Shown in pieces: positions 1 through 8,243 of a DNA stretch of 12,735 nucleotides (the stretch's first letter is position 1; each line of letters begins with the position of its first letter). Position numbers and translations under genes: made by a program. The notes beneath the pieces were generated by a model. That model did no database searches. It worked only from the letters and a program-made list of their open reading frames with translations, and was not told the DNA's origin. Origin of the DNA: Lysobacteraceae bacterium (GTDB taxonomy: Bacteria; Pseudomonadota; Gammaproteobacteria; DSM-19610); NCBI GenBank assembly GCA_020201295.1, contig JAIVHA010000174.1, positions 1 to 12,735 of the forward strand, written 5' to 3'.

Positions 1-984
1 GCGCAGTTGCGTGCCTGGATGCAGGGACTCGGCATCGACAGCTTCATCGGCAGTTCCGGGCGAGTCTTTCCCACGGCCATGAAGGCCGCACCCCTGCTGC
101 GTGCCTGGCTGCACCGACTGCGTGGCAGCGGTGTAAAGATCCATGTGCGCCACCGCTGGCTGGGCTGGGATCCGCAGGGTGCCCTGCGCTTCACCACCCC
201 CACCGGCGAACGCAGCCTGCAGGCGGATGGCGTGGTACTGGCCCTCGGCGGCGGCAGCTGGCCGCAGCTCGGCTCCACCGGTGCCTGGGTTTCCCTGCTG
301 GCCGAACAGGGCGTTCCGGTCGTGCCGCTGTTGCCGGCCAATTGCGGTTTCGACGCGCACTGGAGCGAACACTTCCGCACGCACCGTGCGGGCGAGGCCG
401 TGAAACCGGTGCGCGCCAAGGTCACCGACCCGGCGGGCAAGGTCCATGAGGCGCTGGGGGAGTTCAATATCACCGCCACCGGTGTCGAGGGCGGCCTGGT
501 CTATGCCCTGTCCACACCCTTGCGGGAAACCCTCGCCACCGATGGCGAGGCCATGCTGTACCTGGATCTCGCGCCGGGCCGCGGCCTGTCCGCCATGCTC
601 GCCACCCTGGAGCAACCGCGCGGCAAACGTTCCCTGTCCGAGTGGCTGCGCCGGCGCCTGCATCTCAGCAGCGTGAAGATCGCCCTGTTGCGTGAATGCC
701 TGGACGCCGGGGACCTCGCCGACCCCGCGCGCCTGGCCCACGGCATCAAGGCCCTGCCGCTGCGCCTGGTGGCCACACGCCCCATCGCCGAGGCCATCAG
801 CAGTGCCGGCGGCGTTCCCCTCAAGGCCCTGGATGAAGGATTGATGCTGCGCGCCCTGCCGGGCGTATTCTGCGCCGGTGAGATGCTGGACTGGGAAGCC
901 CCCACCGGCGGCTACCTGCTCAGCGCCTGCCTCGCCACCGGCCGTGCCGCGGGACTCGCTGCCGCGCGCTGGCTTGCACCGTAG
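1..984 (+). CDS. TIGR03862/BaiN-like NAD(P)/FAD-dependent oxidoreductase (C-terminal part)
   Basis: This is a flavoprotein of the HI0933/YhiN/BaiN superfamily, closest by eye to the TIGR03862 group. The substrate and physiological role of that group are not established. The reading frame is open through base 1, so the gene starts before the window; about 327 residues of an expected ~400 are visible. The N-terminal Rossmann GxGxxG of the FAD site is missing with the cut part. Visible family marks are the LALGGGSWPQLGSTG stretch, the GEFNITATGVEGG segment, and the C-terminal FAD-closing motif GVFCAGEMLDWEAPTGGYLL. It ends in TAG at 982-984, and that stop lies inside the first base pairs of a GTAG palindrome. 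It converges on nasA and shows no functional tie to nitrate assimilation. The family call is firm, the function is not. Confidence 0.85.
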   Translation, partial: AQLRAWMQGLGIDSFIGSSGRVFPTAMKAAPLLRAWLHRLRGSGVKIHVRHRWLGWDPQGALRFTTPTGERSLQADGVVLALGGGSWPQLGSTGAWVSLLAEQGVPVVPLLPANCGFDAHWSEHFRTHRAGEAVKPVRAKVTDPAGKVHEALGEFNITATGVEGGLVYALSTPLRETLATDGEAMLYLDLAPGRGLSAMLATLEQPRGKRSLSEWLRRRLHLSSVKIALLRECLDAGDLADPARLAHGIKALPLRLVATRPIAEAISSAGGVPLKALDEGLMLRALPGVFCAGEMLDWEAPTGGYLLSACLATGRAAGLAAARWLAP

Positions 985-1046
985 GGGAGGCCTTCGGCCG
1001 CGAAGCACCGTTTGACCCCGTTCGCGGCCAGAGGCCGCTCCTACAG
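981..1046. repeat. GTAG-type REP inverted pair, copy 1
   Basis: Two inverted arms (981-1004 and 1021-1046) enclose the 16-base spacer GCACCGTTTGACCCCG. Each arm is itself a small palindrome built on GCGGCC/GGCCGC. The left arm has drifted (GTAGGGGAGG instead of GTAGGAGCGG) while the right arm is near consensus. The stop codon of the upstream flavoprotein gene is bases 2-4 of this repeat. Such elements are known as REP/SMAG sequences and are thought to be spread by RAYT transposases; no RAYT gene is in the window. Confidence 0.8.
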
Positions 1047-1058
1047 GTGCTTGTCGGT

Positions 1059-1078
1059 AAAGGGGGCTGAGCCCTTTT
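1059..1078. terminator. Weak candidate bidirectional terminator between convergent genes
   Basis: A 6-bp hairpin AAAGGG/CCCTTT with a 7-base loop is followed by only four T on the plus strand and about three on the minus strand. Its place between the convergent flavoprotein gene and nasA fits a shared terminator, but the U-tract is short. The flanking REP hairpins may contribute as much to transcript ends. Confidence 0.3.
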
Positions 1079-1103
1079 AGTATCAGCGCACATTGGCCAC
1101 CCG

Positions 1104-1169
1104 GTAGGAGCGGCCTTCGGCCGCGAAGCACCGTTTGACCCCGTTCGCGGCCTGAGGCCGCTCCTACAG
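1104..1169. repeat. GTAG-type REP inverted pair, copy 2
   Basis: This is a near-perfect inverted pair beginning GTAGGAGCGGCC and ending GGCCGCTCCTACAG. Its internal spacer GCACCGTTTGACCCCG is identical to that of copy 1. Similarity to copy 1 continues past the right arm (AGGTGxTTGTCG), so the two look like a duplication of one larger unit. It lies 11 bp beyond the nasA stop codon and would form a stable hairpin at the 3' end of the operon transcript. Confidence 0.85.
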
Positions 1170-1180
1170 GTGGTTGTCGT

Positions 1181-3844
1181 TCAGCCAGGCACAGGGGCTG
1201 GCTCGGTCGTTTGCAGGATCAGGCTGCGCAGCTCGGGCAGGCAGGAGCCGCAGTTGGTGCCGGCCTTGAGACAGGCACCGATCTCTTCGACAGTGGCACA
1301 ACCCTGGCCGATCGCCTCCAGGATGGTAGTACGGCCCACCCCGAAGCAGGCGCACACCTGCGGTCCCGCGTCGGGGCGCCCGTCGTCGGCGCGACCGCTG
1401 AGCAGGGCGCGTCGCTCGCTGTCCTCGATCCGGTCGCGGCCGAACAGTGCCGCCAGCCAGTCACGCTCCGGCAAGCGGGGATCCGGCCCGATGAACACGC
1501 AGCTTTCCAGCCGGCCATCCTGGATGCGTGCCGCCCGGTAGCGGGGCGCGGCCTTGTCGGTGAATTCGATCCATTCCACCTCCCGATCCTGGCGGCACAG
1601 CAGCGCACGCGCCGTCACCGCCCAATCGCCTGTGCGCTCGCTGCCGGCGAGTTCATAACGCCAGAAGCCCTCGCCGCGGGCACAGGCCCAGTAGTGATCG
1701 CGCGGCAGTTGCAGCCGGCGTCGTGACAGGATGAAGCCATGCCAGCGCGTCACACAGGGCGTGACGCGTACCGGCGTATATTTGAATTCCGGCTGGCCGG
1801 AGACGGGGTCGGTCAGCGGGCTGACCAACTGGTCCACGCTGGCAATACTGGAGAACTGTTCGTTCCAGTGCATGGGAATGAATACGGAACCGGGACGCTG
1901 CCCCGCATCGAGGCGCGCACGCAGCAGCAGCTCACCACGGCGGCTGCGTACCCGCACCAGCGCCCCCTCCTCCACATTGAGGCGACTGGCATCCTGCGGG
2001 TGCAGCTCCACGCAGGGTTCGATGCTGTGGGCGGACAGGCGCGGCGAGCGGCCCGTGCGCGTCAGGGTATGCCAGTGATCCCGCACCCGGCCGGTGTTGA
2101 GCACCAGTGGGTAGCTCGCATCCGGGAGCTGGCCGGGTAGCTGACCGTGGATGGGCATGAAACGCGCCTTGCCCGAGGGGGTGAAGAAACGCCCATCGGC
2201 GAACAGGCGCTCCTGGCGCCCCAGCGGCCATTGCAGCGGCGCCTGCGCTTCGTAGTCCTGGTCCGACATCGCTTCCAGGCCGGGCAGGTCGAAATCGCGC
2301 CCCGCGTTGGCCCGCGTCGCCAAAGCCGCGTGTTCGCGAAAGATCTGCGCGGAATTTTCATAGGCAAAGGCGTCGCCATGACCCAGGCGCCGCGCCACTT
2401 CGCTGATGATCCACCAATCGGGGCGTGACTGTCCCGGGGCCGGCAGGAAGGGCCGTTGCCGGGAGATGCGCCGTTCCGAATTGGTCACCGTACCATCGCG
2501 CTCCCCCCAGGTTGTGGCAGGCAGCAGGACATGGGCATAGGCGGTCGTGTCCGTGTGGCGCACACTATCGGAGACCACCAGGAATTCACAGCCCGCCAGG
2601 GCCGCGCGCACCCGGTCGCTGTCGGGCATGCTCACCGCCGGGTTGGTGGCCATGATCCACAAGGCCTTCACCCGGCCCGCATGCACGGCCTCGAACAGGT
2701 CCACCGCCTTGAGTCCCGGCTGCGTGGCCAGTGCCGGCGCATGCCAGAAATCCCGCACCAGGGCATGATGGGCAGGGTCTTCCAGCTCCAGGTGCGCCGC
2801 CAGCTGGTTGGCCAGCCCGCCCACCTCGCGCCCCCCCATGGCATTGGGCTGGCCGGTGAGGGAGAAGGGCCCCATGCCGACCCGGCCCAGGCGGCCGGTG
2901 AGCAGGTGGCAATTGATGATGCTGTTGACCTTGTCCGTGCCCATGGAGGACTGGTTCACACCCTGGCTGAACAGGGTCACCGTCCTTTCAGCTTTTTCGA
3001 ACAGGCGGAAGAATGTCTGCACCAGCCCCAGCGCCAGGCCACAGCGGCGTGCCACCGCCGCCGCATCGGGTGCGTCCGCCATGGCCGCGGCCAGCGCGGC
3101 GTCCAGGCCCTCGGTGGACTGGTGCACGAAGTCCGCTGCCCGCTTGCCGGTTCGCTCCAGATGAACGAGCAGACCGTTGAACAGGGTGGTATCCGTGCCA
3201 GGCGCAAGCGCCAGGTGCAGGTCGGCGATATCACAGGTGACGGTACGGCGCGGGTCGATGACCACCACCTTGAGCGCGGGATTGTCGCGCCGCGCGCGCA
3301 CGATGCGCTGGAACAGCACCGGGTGGCACCAGGCCAGGTTGGAACCGGTAATGACGATGAGTTCGGCCTGTTCCAGGTCGGCATAGTCGCAGGGCACGGT
3401 GTCGCTGCCGAAGGCCCGCTTGTAGCCGGCCACCGCCGACGACATGCACAGCCGCGAATTGGTGTCGATATTGGCGGCGCCGATGAAGCCTTTCATCAAC
3501 TTGTTGGCGACATAGTAGTCCTCCGTGAGCAGCTGACCGGAGACATAAAAGGCCACCGCCTCGGGGCCATGCGCATCGATGACGGCCTGAAAGCGCTGCG
3601 CCACCGTATCCAGGGCCTGGTCCCAATCCACAGCCGCGCCGGCGATCTCCGGCTGCAGCAGGCGACCATCGAGATCCAGGGTCTCCGCCAGGGCCGCGCC
3701 CTTGGAACAAAGGCGGCCGAAGTTGGCCGGATGCTCCGGGTCGCCGCGCACGCTCACCTTGCCCTGCGCGTCGCGGCCCACCCGCAGGCCGCAGCCGACA
3801 CCGCAGTAAGGGCAGGTGGTTTGTACTTCCTCCGTAGCCTGCAT
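1181..3844 (-). CDS. nasA: Assimilatory nitrate reductase catalytic subunit
   Basis: This is a cytoplasmic Mo-bis-MGD nitrate reductase that reduces nitrate to nitrite. The N-terminus binds a [4Fe-4S] cluster through CPYCGVGC and a fourth Cys (residues 11, 14, 18 and 46 from the chosen ATG). NSRLCMSS near residue 133 supplies the likely Cys ligand of Mo. The DMSO-reductase fold runs to about residue 700. A C-terminal BFD-like [2Fe-2S] domain shows CAC at 831-833 and NCGSC at 864-868, as in Klebsiella-type NasA. At 887 residues it is full length and the frame is intact. ATG at 3844 has GGAGG 11 bases upstream; a TTG at 3850 with 5-base spacing is an alternative start. It is the last gene of the operon and is separated from nirD by a REP array. 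No NasB/NasC-type flavoprotein partner is in the window, so its electron donor is unknown. Confidence 0.93.
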   Translation of the reverse strand: MQATEEVQTTCPYCGVGCGLRVGRDAQGKVSVRGDPEHPANFGRLCSKGAALAETLDLDGRLLQPEIAGAAVDWDQALDTVAQRFQAVIDAHGPEAVAFYVSGQLLTEDYYVANKLMKGFIGAANIDTNSRLCMSSAVAGYKRAFGSDTVPCDYADLEQAELIVITGSNLAWCHPVLFQRIVRARRDNPALKVVVIDPRRTVTCDIADLHLALAPGTDTTLFNGLLVHLERTGKRAADFVHQSTEGLDAALAAAMADAPDAAAVARRCGLALGLVQTFFRLFEKAERTVTLFSQGVNQSSMGTDKVNSIINCHLLTGRLGRVGMGPFSLTGQPNAMGGREVGGLANQLAAHLELEDPAHHALVRDFWHAPALATQPGLKAVDLFEAVHAGRVKALWIMATNPAVSMPDSDRVRAALAGCEFLVVSDSVRHTDTTAYAHVLLPATTWGERDGTVTNSERRISRQRPFLPAPGQSRPDWWIISEVARRLGHGDAFAYENSAQIFREHAALATRANAGRDFDLPGLEAMSDQDYEAQAPLQWPLGRQERLFADGRFFTPSGKARFMPIHGQLPGQLPDASYPLVLNTGRVRDHWHTLTRTGRSPRLSAHSIEPCVELHPQDASRLNVEEGALVRVRSRRGELLLRARLDAGQRPGSVFIPMHWNEQFSSIASVDQLVSPLTDPVSGQPEFKYTPVRVTPCVTRWHGFILSRRRLQLPRDHYWACARGEGFWRYELAGSERTGDWAVTARALLCRQDREVEWIEFTDKAAPRYRAARIQDGRLESCVFIGPDPRLPERDWLAALFGRDRIEDSERRALLSGRADDGRPDAGPQVCACFGVGRTTILEAIGQGCATVEEIGACLKAGTNCGSCLPELRSLILQTTEPAPVPG

Positions 3845-3855
3845 ATTCAAATGAT

Positions 3856-3860
3856 CCTCC
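3856..3860 (-). promoter_or_regulatory. nasA Shine-Dalgarno at the edge of the repeat array
   Basis: On the minus strand GGGAGGA lies 11 bases before the ATG at 3844 and 5 bases before an in-frame TTG at 3850. It directly abuts, and by one base overlaps, the degenerate outermost repeat unit. The repeat array therefore forms the whole region just 5' of the nasA ribosome site. Confidence 0.55.
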
Positions 3861-4054
3861 CAGGAACGGCCTCTGGCCGCGAACAGCTTGTCGATGCCCC
3901 CCGTAGGAGCGGCCTCTGGCCGCGAACAGCTTGTCGATGCCCCCCGTAGGAGCGGCCTTGGCCGCGAACAGCTTGTCGATGCCCCCCGTAGGAGCGGCCT
4001 TGGCCGCGAACGGATTACCCGCCGAGCCCTTCGCGGCCAAGGCCGCTCCTACAG
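3860..4054. repeat. Tandem array of GTAG REP units ending in an inverted pair
   Basis: Four units start at 3860, 3903, 3946 and 3988, spaced 43, 43 and 42 bp. Each has GTAGGAGCGGCC, then CTCT or TT, then GGCCGCGAA. The first three are followed by the same tail, CAGCTTGTCGATGCCCCCC. The 3860 copy is degenerate at its outer end. The last unit has a different tail and closes with an inverted arm at 4030-4054. The two copies nearer nasA carry CTCT and the other two carry TT, which suggests stepwise duplication. The array fills the nirD-nasA gap and its outer edge coincides with the nasA Shine-Dalgarno. Confidence 0.85.
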
Positions 4055-4073
4055 GGGGCGCACAGCCATACCT

Positions 4074-4427
4074 TCAGGTTGCAACTTCCTTCAGGCTCAA
4101 CCACACCCGATGCCCCTCCACCCGCACCGGGAAACGTGCCGCGCAACCCTCGTCGGGCGCCACGGCCAGGCCGCTGTCCAGGTGGATCTTCCAGTCGTGC
4201 AACGGACAGGCCACGCGCTTTCCGTGCACGATGCCCTGGGACAGGGGACCGCCCTTGTGGGGGCAGCGATCACGCAGGGCAAAGACCTCGTCGTCGACGG
4301 TGCGGAATACCGCGATGTCGCCTTGCGCGCAGCGTACCACCCGGGCACCCTGGCGCGGGATATCCTCCAGCCGGCCCACTTCGATCCATTCCTCTGCCGC
4401 TACTGCCATCGTTTCTGCCTGTTGCAT
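4074..4427 (-). CDS. nirD: Nitrite reductase (NADH) small subunit, Rieske type
   Basis: This is the small subunit of assimilatory NADH-dependent nitrite reductase, the partner of NirB in reducing nitrite to ammonium in the cytoplasm. The Rieske-like fold carries CPHKGGPLSQG and, about 20 residues on, CPLHDWKI, so both Cys-His pairs for a [2Fe-2S] cluster are intact. Many homologues, including the E. coli protein as I recall it, lack them. ATG at 4427 is chosen because GAGG lies 7 bases upstream, giving 117 residues, which is typical of the family. An ATG at 4433 and a TTG at 4448 are in frame but too close to, or overlapping, that site. It lies downstream of nirB across a ~150-bp gap holding a REP pair, and upstream of nasA. 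Confidence 0.9.
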   Translation of the reverse strand: MQQAETMAVAAEEWIEVGRLEDIPRQGARVVRCAQGDIAVFRTVDDEVFALRDRCPHKGGPLSQGIVHGKRVACPLHDWKIHLDSGLAVAPDEGCAARFPVRVEGHRVWLSLKEVAT

Positions 4428-4485
4428 GTGCATTCCTCGTACCTTCAATCGTTGAATCCCGCCTGTTTCGTGAATGGCACCGTCC

Positions 4486-4554
4486 CTGTAGGAGCGGCCT
4501 TGGCCGCGAACGGTCTGGCGGATCGCCTGTTCGCGGCCAAGGCCGCTCCTACAG
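4486..4554. repeat. GTAG-type REP inverted pair between nirB and nirD
   Basis: Perfect 26-base arms (CTGTAGGAGCGGCC... and its complement ending in CTCCTACAG) enclose a 17-base spacer. Each arm contains the inner palindrome GCGGCC-TT-GGCCGC. In the operon mRNA it would fold into a long hairpin between the nirB stop and the nirD start, a position where REPs are known to stabilise upstream mRNA or reduce downstream expression. Confidence 0.85.
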
Positions 4555-4579
4555 GGTGGCGAGTGCAGCGCCGATCGGA

Positions 4580-6574
4580 CTACACCACCTGCAGGATGGG
4601 GGTGAATTCATGCCGGTCTTCACCCTTGACGCGCGCTTCCCAGGGATCGTCCTGGGAGAACTGCTGTGAAAACCGGAAGCGCGCCGCCAGGGCCTGGCGC
4701 TGTGCCTCGTCATCGACGATGCATCCCTTCACATAGGCAAGGCCGACACGTTCGATCCAGGGGGCGGTGCGTTCCAGGTAATGGGCGTTCTCGCGATACA
4801 ACTGCATGAAAGCCGCGCAGTATTCGAGTACCTGGTCCGGGGTTTTGACGGCACAAAGGAAATCGGTGGCGCGCACCTTCACGCCACCGTTTCCACCCAC
4901 ATGCAACTCGTAGCCGGAGTCCACGCACACCACGCCGAAGTCCTTGATGGTGGCTTCCGCACAGTTGCGCGGACAACCGGAGGCCGCCATCTTGAACTTG
5001 TGTGGCGTCCAGGAACCCCAGGTCATCTTTTCCAGATCGATGCCCATTTGGGTCGAATCCTGGGTACCGAAGCGGCACCATTCCTTGCCCACGCAGGTCT
5101 TCACGGTGCGCAGGGCCTTGCCGTAGGCGTGGCCCGATACCAGCCCGCGGGCGCCGAGATCGGCCCAGATCTTCGGCAATTCTTCCTTTTTCAGGCCATA
5201 CAGTGCGATGCGCTGGCCGCCCGTGACATGCACCGTCTTGACCTTGAACTTGTCGGCCGCATCGGCGATGGCGCGTAACTCATCCGGCGTGGTGCCACCA
5301 CCCCACATGCGCGGGATGACGGAATAGGTCGCATCCTTCTGGATGTTGGCATGGGCGCGCTCGTTGATGTAACGCGACTGGCTGTCATCCTGGTATTCAC
5401 CGGGCCAGGCGCAGAGCAGGTAGTAGTTCAGCGCGGTGCGGCACTTGGGACAGCCATCCGGTGTCTTCCACTCCAGGAAGGCCCGCACCGCCGCCATGGT
5501 CTTGAGTTCATTGGCAACGAGCGCCGCGCGCACCTCGTCGTGGCTGTGCTCGGTACAGCCACAAAGTGGCTTGCGGTGCGGGGCGGCCGAATAATCGCCG
5601 CCCACCGTATGGGCCAGCAGCGCCTCCACCAGGCCGGTACAGGAACCGCAGGAACTGGAGGCCTTGGTATGGGCGCGCACCTCTTCCAGGGTGAACAGCT
5701 TCTTGTCGCCGATGGCCTTGACGATATCGCCTTTGCACACACCGTTGCAGCCGCAGATCTCCGCCGTGTCCGCCATGGCCGCCACGCGTTTTTCAGGGCC
5801 ATGACCGGAATCCCCCAGGTGCGCCTGGCCGAACAACAGGTTCTCGCGCAATTCAGAGATGTCGGTGCCATCGCGCATCAACTCGAAATACCAGGTGCCG
5901 TCCAGGGTATCGCCGTACATCACCGCGCCCTGGATGCGGTTGTCCTTCACCACCACCTTCTTGTAAATGCCGCGGGCCGGATCCTGCAACAGCAACTCCT
6001 CGGTGCTGTCATCGCCGCTGAAATCCCCGGCGGAGAACAGGTCGATGCCGGTGACCTTGAGCTTGGTGGAGGTCAGGGATCCTTCGTAGCGGGCAATGCC
6101 GTGTTTGGCCAAATGATTGGCACAGACCTTGGCCTGCTCGAACAGCGGCGCCACCAGGCCATAGGTAGTACCACGGTGCTGTACGCATTCACCGACCGCA
6201 TACACACGCGGATCGAAAGTCTGCAGGGTATCGGTCACGACTACACCGCGCTCGCAGTGCAGCCCCACCTGCCGGGCCAACTCGATATTGGGACGTATCC
6301 CCACGGCCATCACCACCAGGTCGGCGGAGAGCTCGCTGCCATCCTTGAAGCACACTGCCTCCACCCGCTCCTGGCCCAGGATCGCCTCGGTCTGTGCTTC
6401 CATGAGGAAGTTGATCCCTCTCTGCTCCAGGGAACGCTTGAGCAGTTTGGCTGCCGCCTTGTCGAGCTGTCGTTCCATCAGGCTGTCGAGCAGGTGCACC
6501 ACGGTGACGCGCATGCCCTGCTTGAGCAGGCCGTTGGCCGCTTCCAGACCCAGCAGGCCGCCGCCGATCACCAC
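4580..6574 (-). pseudogene. nirB: Nitrite reductase (NADH) large subunit, main fragment (NAD domain to sirohaem domain)
   Basis: This is the larger piece of a broken nirB, about 664 codons. It opens with the NAD-binding glycine motif VIGGGLLGLEAANG. It then has the FAD-binding VYAVGEC (residues 124-130), a BFD-like [2Fe-2S] domain (C274, C276, C309, C312) and a second Cys set (C338, C340, C375, C378). The sirohaem/[4Fe-4S] site follows with CVGKEWC (494-500) and CPRNC (534-538). All redox ligands are present. The frame differs from that of the N-terminal fragment at 6568-6912, and about 35 residues that join the two halves in NirB proteins are absent. The listed start is a GTG inside the conserved VVIGGG, not a natural start; homology continues back to about 6595. 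Without the N-terminal FAD motif it is unlikely to work as a reductase. Confidence 0.85.
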
Positions 6575-6912
6575 CGCATGGCCATCGGAGCTTGCGGTAT
6601 CAGGCGATCGTAAGGCGCTTGCGCGCCGTCGGCCGCGATCACCAAGCGACGGGCGCGGTCGATGTCGACGATCTGCTTCCCCTTCTGCAACTGGATACCG
6701 TTATCCGCATACCATTGCTCGTCATTGAGCATGATCTCCCCGATGGTCTTTTCTCCGGCCAGCACCGGGGAGAGCATGATGCGGTTGTAGTTCCCGTAGG
6801 GCTCGGCGCCGAACACCGTGATGTCATATTGCTCCGGTGCAATCTTGAGCAGTTCCTCCACCGTGCGCATGCCCGCCATGCCATTGCCGATCAATACCAG
6901 TTTTTCTTTCAT
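6568..6912 (-). pseudogene. nirB: Nitrite reductase (NADH) large subunit, N-terminal fragment
   Basis: This is the start of nirB: MKEKLVLIGNGMAGMRTVEE carries the FAD-binding GxGxxG. Homology continues through YNRIMLSPVLAGEK to YDRLI at 6598. The next residues expected are a (L/M)ATGS motif and about 35 more before VVIGGG. Instead the frame runs nine unrelated codons into a stop. ATG at 6912 is the start: GGAG lies 8 bases upstream and the ATG overlaps the nrtC stop as ATGA, a translational-coupling arrangement that shows the two genes were one operon. Internal deletion with frame loss is the simplest reading; a sequencing or assembly error cannot be excluded. Confidence 0.85.
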
Positions 6913-8243
6913 TTCACGCACTCCAGGGCCACGCGCTGGCCGGTCGCCTTCTCTTCGTATGAGTCGTCAAACCCTTGCAGGTAAGCTTTGACATCCCCGG
7001 GATCAAACAAGCGGCCGTCCATGAAGGCGTCGGACCCCATGGTGATGGAGCTGCCATCACTCACCAGCGGCCACGACGCCGCATGTCCGCCTTCGCGCTT
7101 GTATTCCTGTTCCGGAACCGGATATCCCAACAGCTGCCCTGCCTTGCGCACCCATTCCGGCCGGTAGACCTCGCGGGCGATCCGCTCCAGGTCGATGGAA
7201 TCATCCAGCTGCCCCCAACGGCGCATCTGCGCCAGGGTCCAGAGGGCGTGAGAGCGCCAGGGATAGTTGGCTGCATAACGATGGAAGACATTGAAATCGG
7301 GACACGCCAGAGGCGGCTCGCCGATGCCGGTGGGGAAGCTTCCACTCAGGGACTGGCGCAGCACCTCCGGCGGACAGCCCAGGTAGCGCGACTGGCCCAG
7401 CAGCGTACAGAGTTCCCCGCGATTGCCCGCGTCGTCGATCCAGGCGCAGGCCCGCATGAGCGCCGTGACCAGGGCCTGCAGGCTGCGGGGATGCTGTTCC
7501 GACCAGGCGCGGGTGGCGCCATAGACCTTCTCGGGGTGGTTGTTCCAGATGGCATGGCTGCTGATGAGGGTATGACCCTTGGCCTTTTCCACCGCCAGGG
7601 CGTTCCAGGGTTCGCCGACACAGAAACCCGAGATCTGCCCCTGCTTCAGGTGACTCACCATCCGCGGTGGCGGAACCACCAGCAGGATCACGTCGAGATC
7701 CGGATCGATTCCGGCGCTCGCCATCCAGTAGCGCAACAGGTAGTTGTGGGAGGATTCCGGGAATACCACGGCGAAGATCAGCGGCTCGACATCCCGCTGC
7801 TGGTCGACATCGATTACCTTGCGCAGCGCACGGGCGCTACCCATGGCATCGTGCAGGTCCTCGCCCGTGGCCTGCATGCGGGCATACAGCTCGCGAGACA
7901 CGGTGATGGCATTGCCGTTGAGGTCGAGGCTCATGGCCGCCACCATGGGCGTACCACGCGAGGGCACGCTGGCCGCCAGAGGAATGCCCGCCAGCATCTG
8001 GGCTCCATCGAGCAGACCATAGCTCACCTTGTCGCGGATATTGGCCCAGGACGATTCGCGCACCAGGGTGACGTCGAGCCCCTGTTCCGCGAAAAAGCCC
8101 TTCTCCCGGGCCACCACCAGGGGCGCGCAGTCAGTGAGCTGCATGAAGCCAATCTTCAGCCCGGTCTTTTCCAGCGGGGTCCTGGTTCCGGCCTGTGGTG
8201 TTGGTTTCGGTCGCGCATGGCCCTCGTGCAGGAAGCACACCAC
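6909..8243 (-). pseudogene. nrtC: NrtC C-terminal fragment: end of ATPase plus NrtA-like regulatory domain
   Basis: This is the second piece of a broken ATPase-fusion gene. In this frame, homology starts before the listed GTG, at about 8315, with VDLPRPRRRLELAEDP and YNHYRAEV, the typical end of NrtC/NrtD-type ATPases. A Pro/Thr-rich linker follows, then about 400 residues homologous to the substrate-binding protein NrtA (LKIGFMQLTDCAPLVV near the start; DFNVFHRYAANYPW and LAQMRRWGQLDD later). There is no signal peptide, so the domain is cytoplasmic. This ATPase + NrtA-like layout is that of cyanobacterial NrtC/CmpC, where the extra domain is linked to inhibition of transport by reduced nitrogen. 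The stop overlaps the nirB ATG. Annotated alone it would be mistaken for a second binding protein. Confidence 0.8.

Noticed and set aside
2456..3949. Plus-strand 497-codon ORF opposite nasA
   Set aside because: It is an antisense shadow of the conserved nasA frame in GC-rich DNA; its product has no recognisable domain.
3231..4040. Minus-strand 269-codon ORF whose start encodes a repeated FAAKAAPTGGIDKL peptide
   Set aside because: The repeated peptide is only the translated REP array, and the remainder is nasA read in the wrong frame; no ribosome site or homology.
3860..4054. CRISPR array
   Set aside because: The repeating unit is palindromic REP sequence with constant tails, not repeats with unique 30-40 bp spacers, and no cas genes are present.
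6574..6600. Programmed ribosomal frameshift in nirB
   Set aside because: A frameshift would not restore the ~35 conserved residues that are missing, and no slippery run is visible at the junction.
5351..6613. Plus-strand 420-codon ORF opposite nirB
   Set aside because: It is an antisense shadow of nirB with no recognisable motifs.
6909..8243. An independent second nitrate-binding protein or a NasS sensor gene
   Set aside because: The frame continues upstream into the ATPase tail (VDLPRP...YNHYRAEV), there is no signal peptide or ribosome site at the GTG, and it ends in an ATGA overlap with nirB, so it is the NrtC C-terminal domain.
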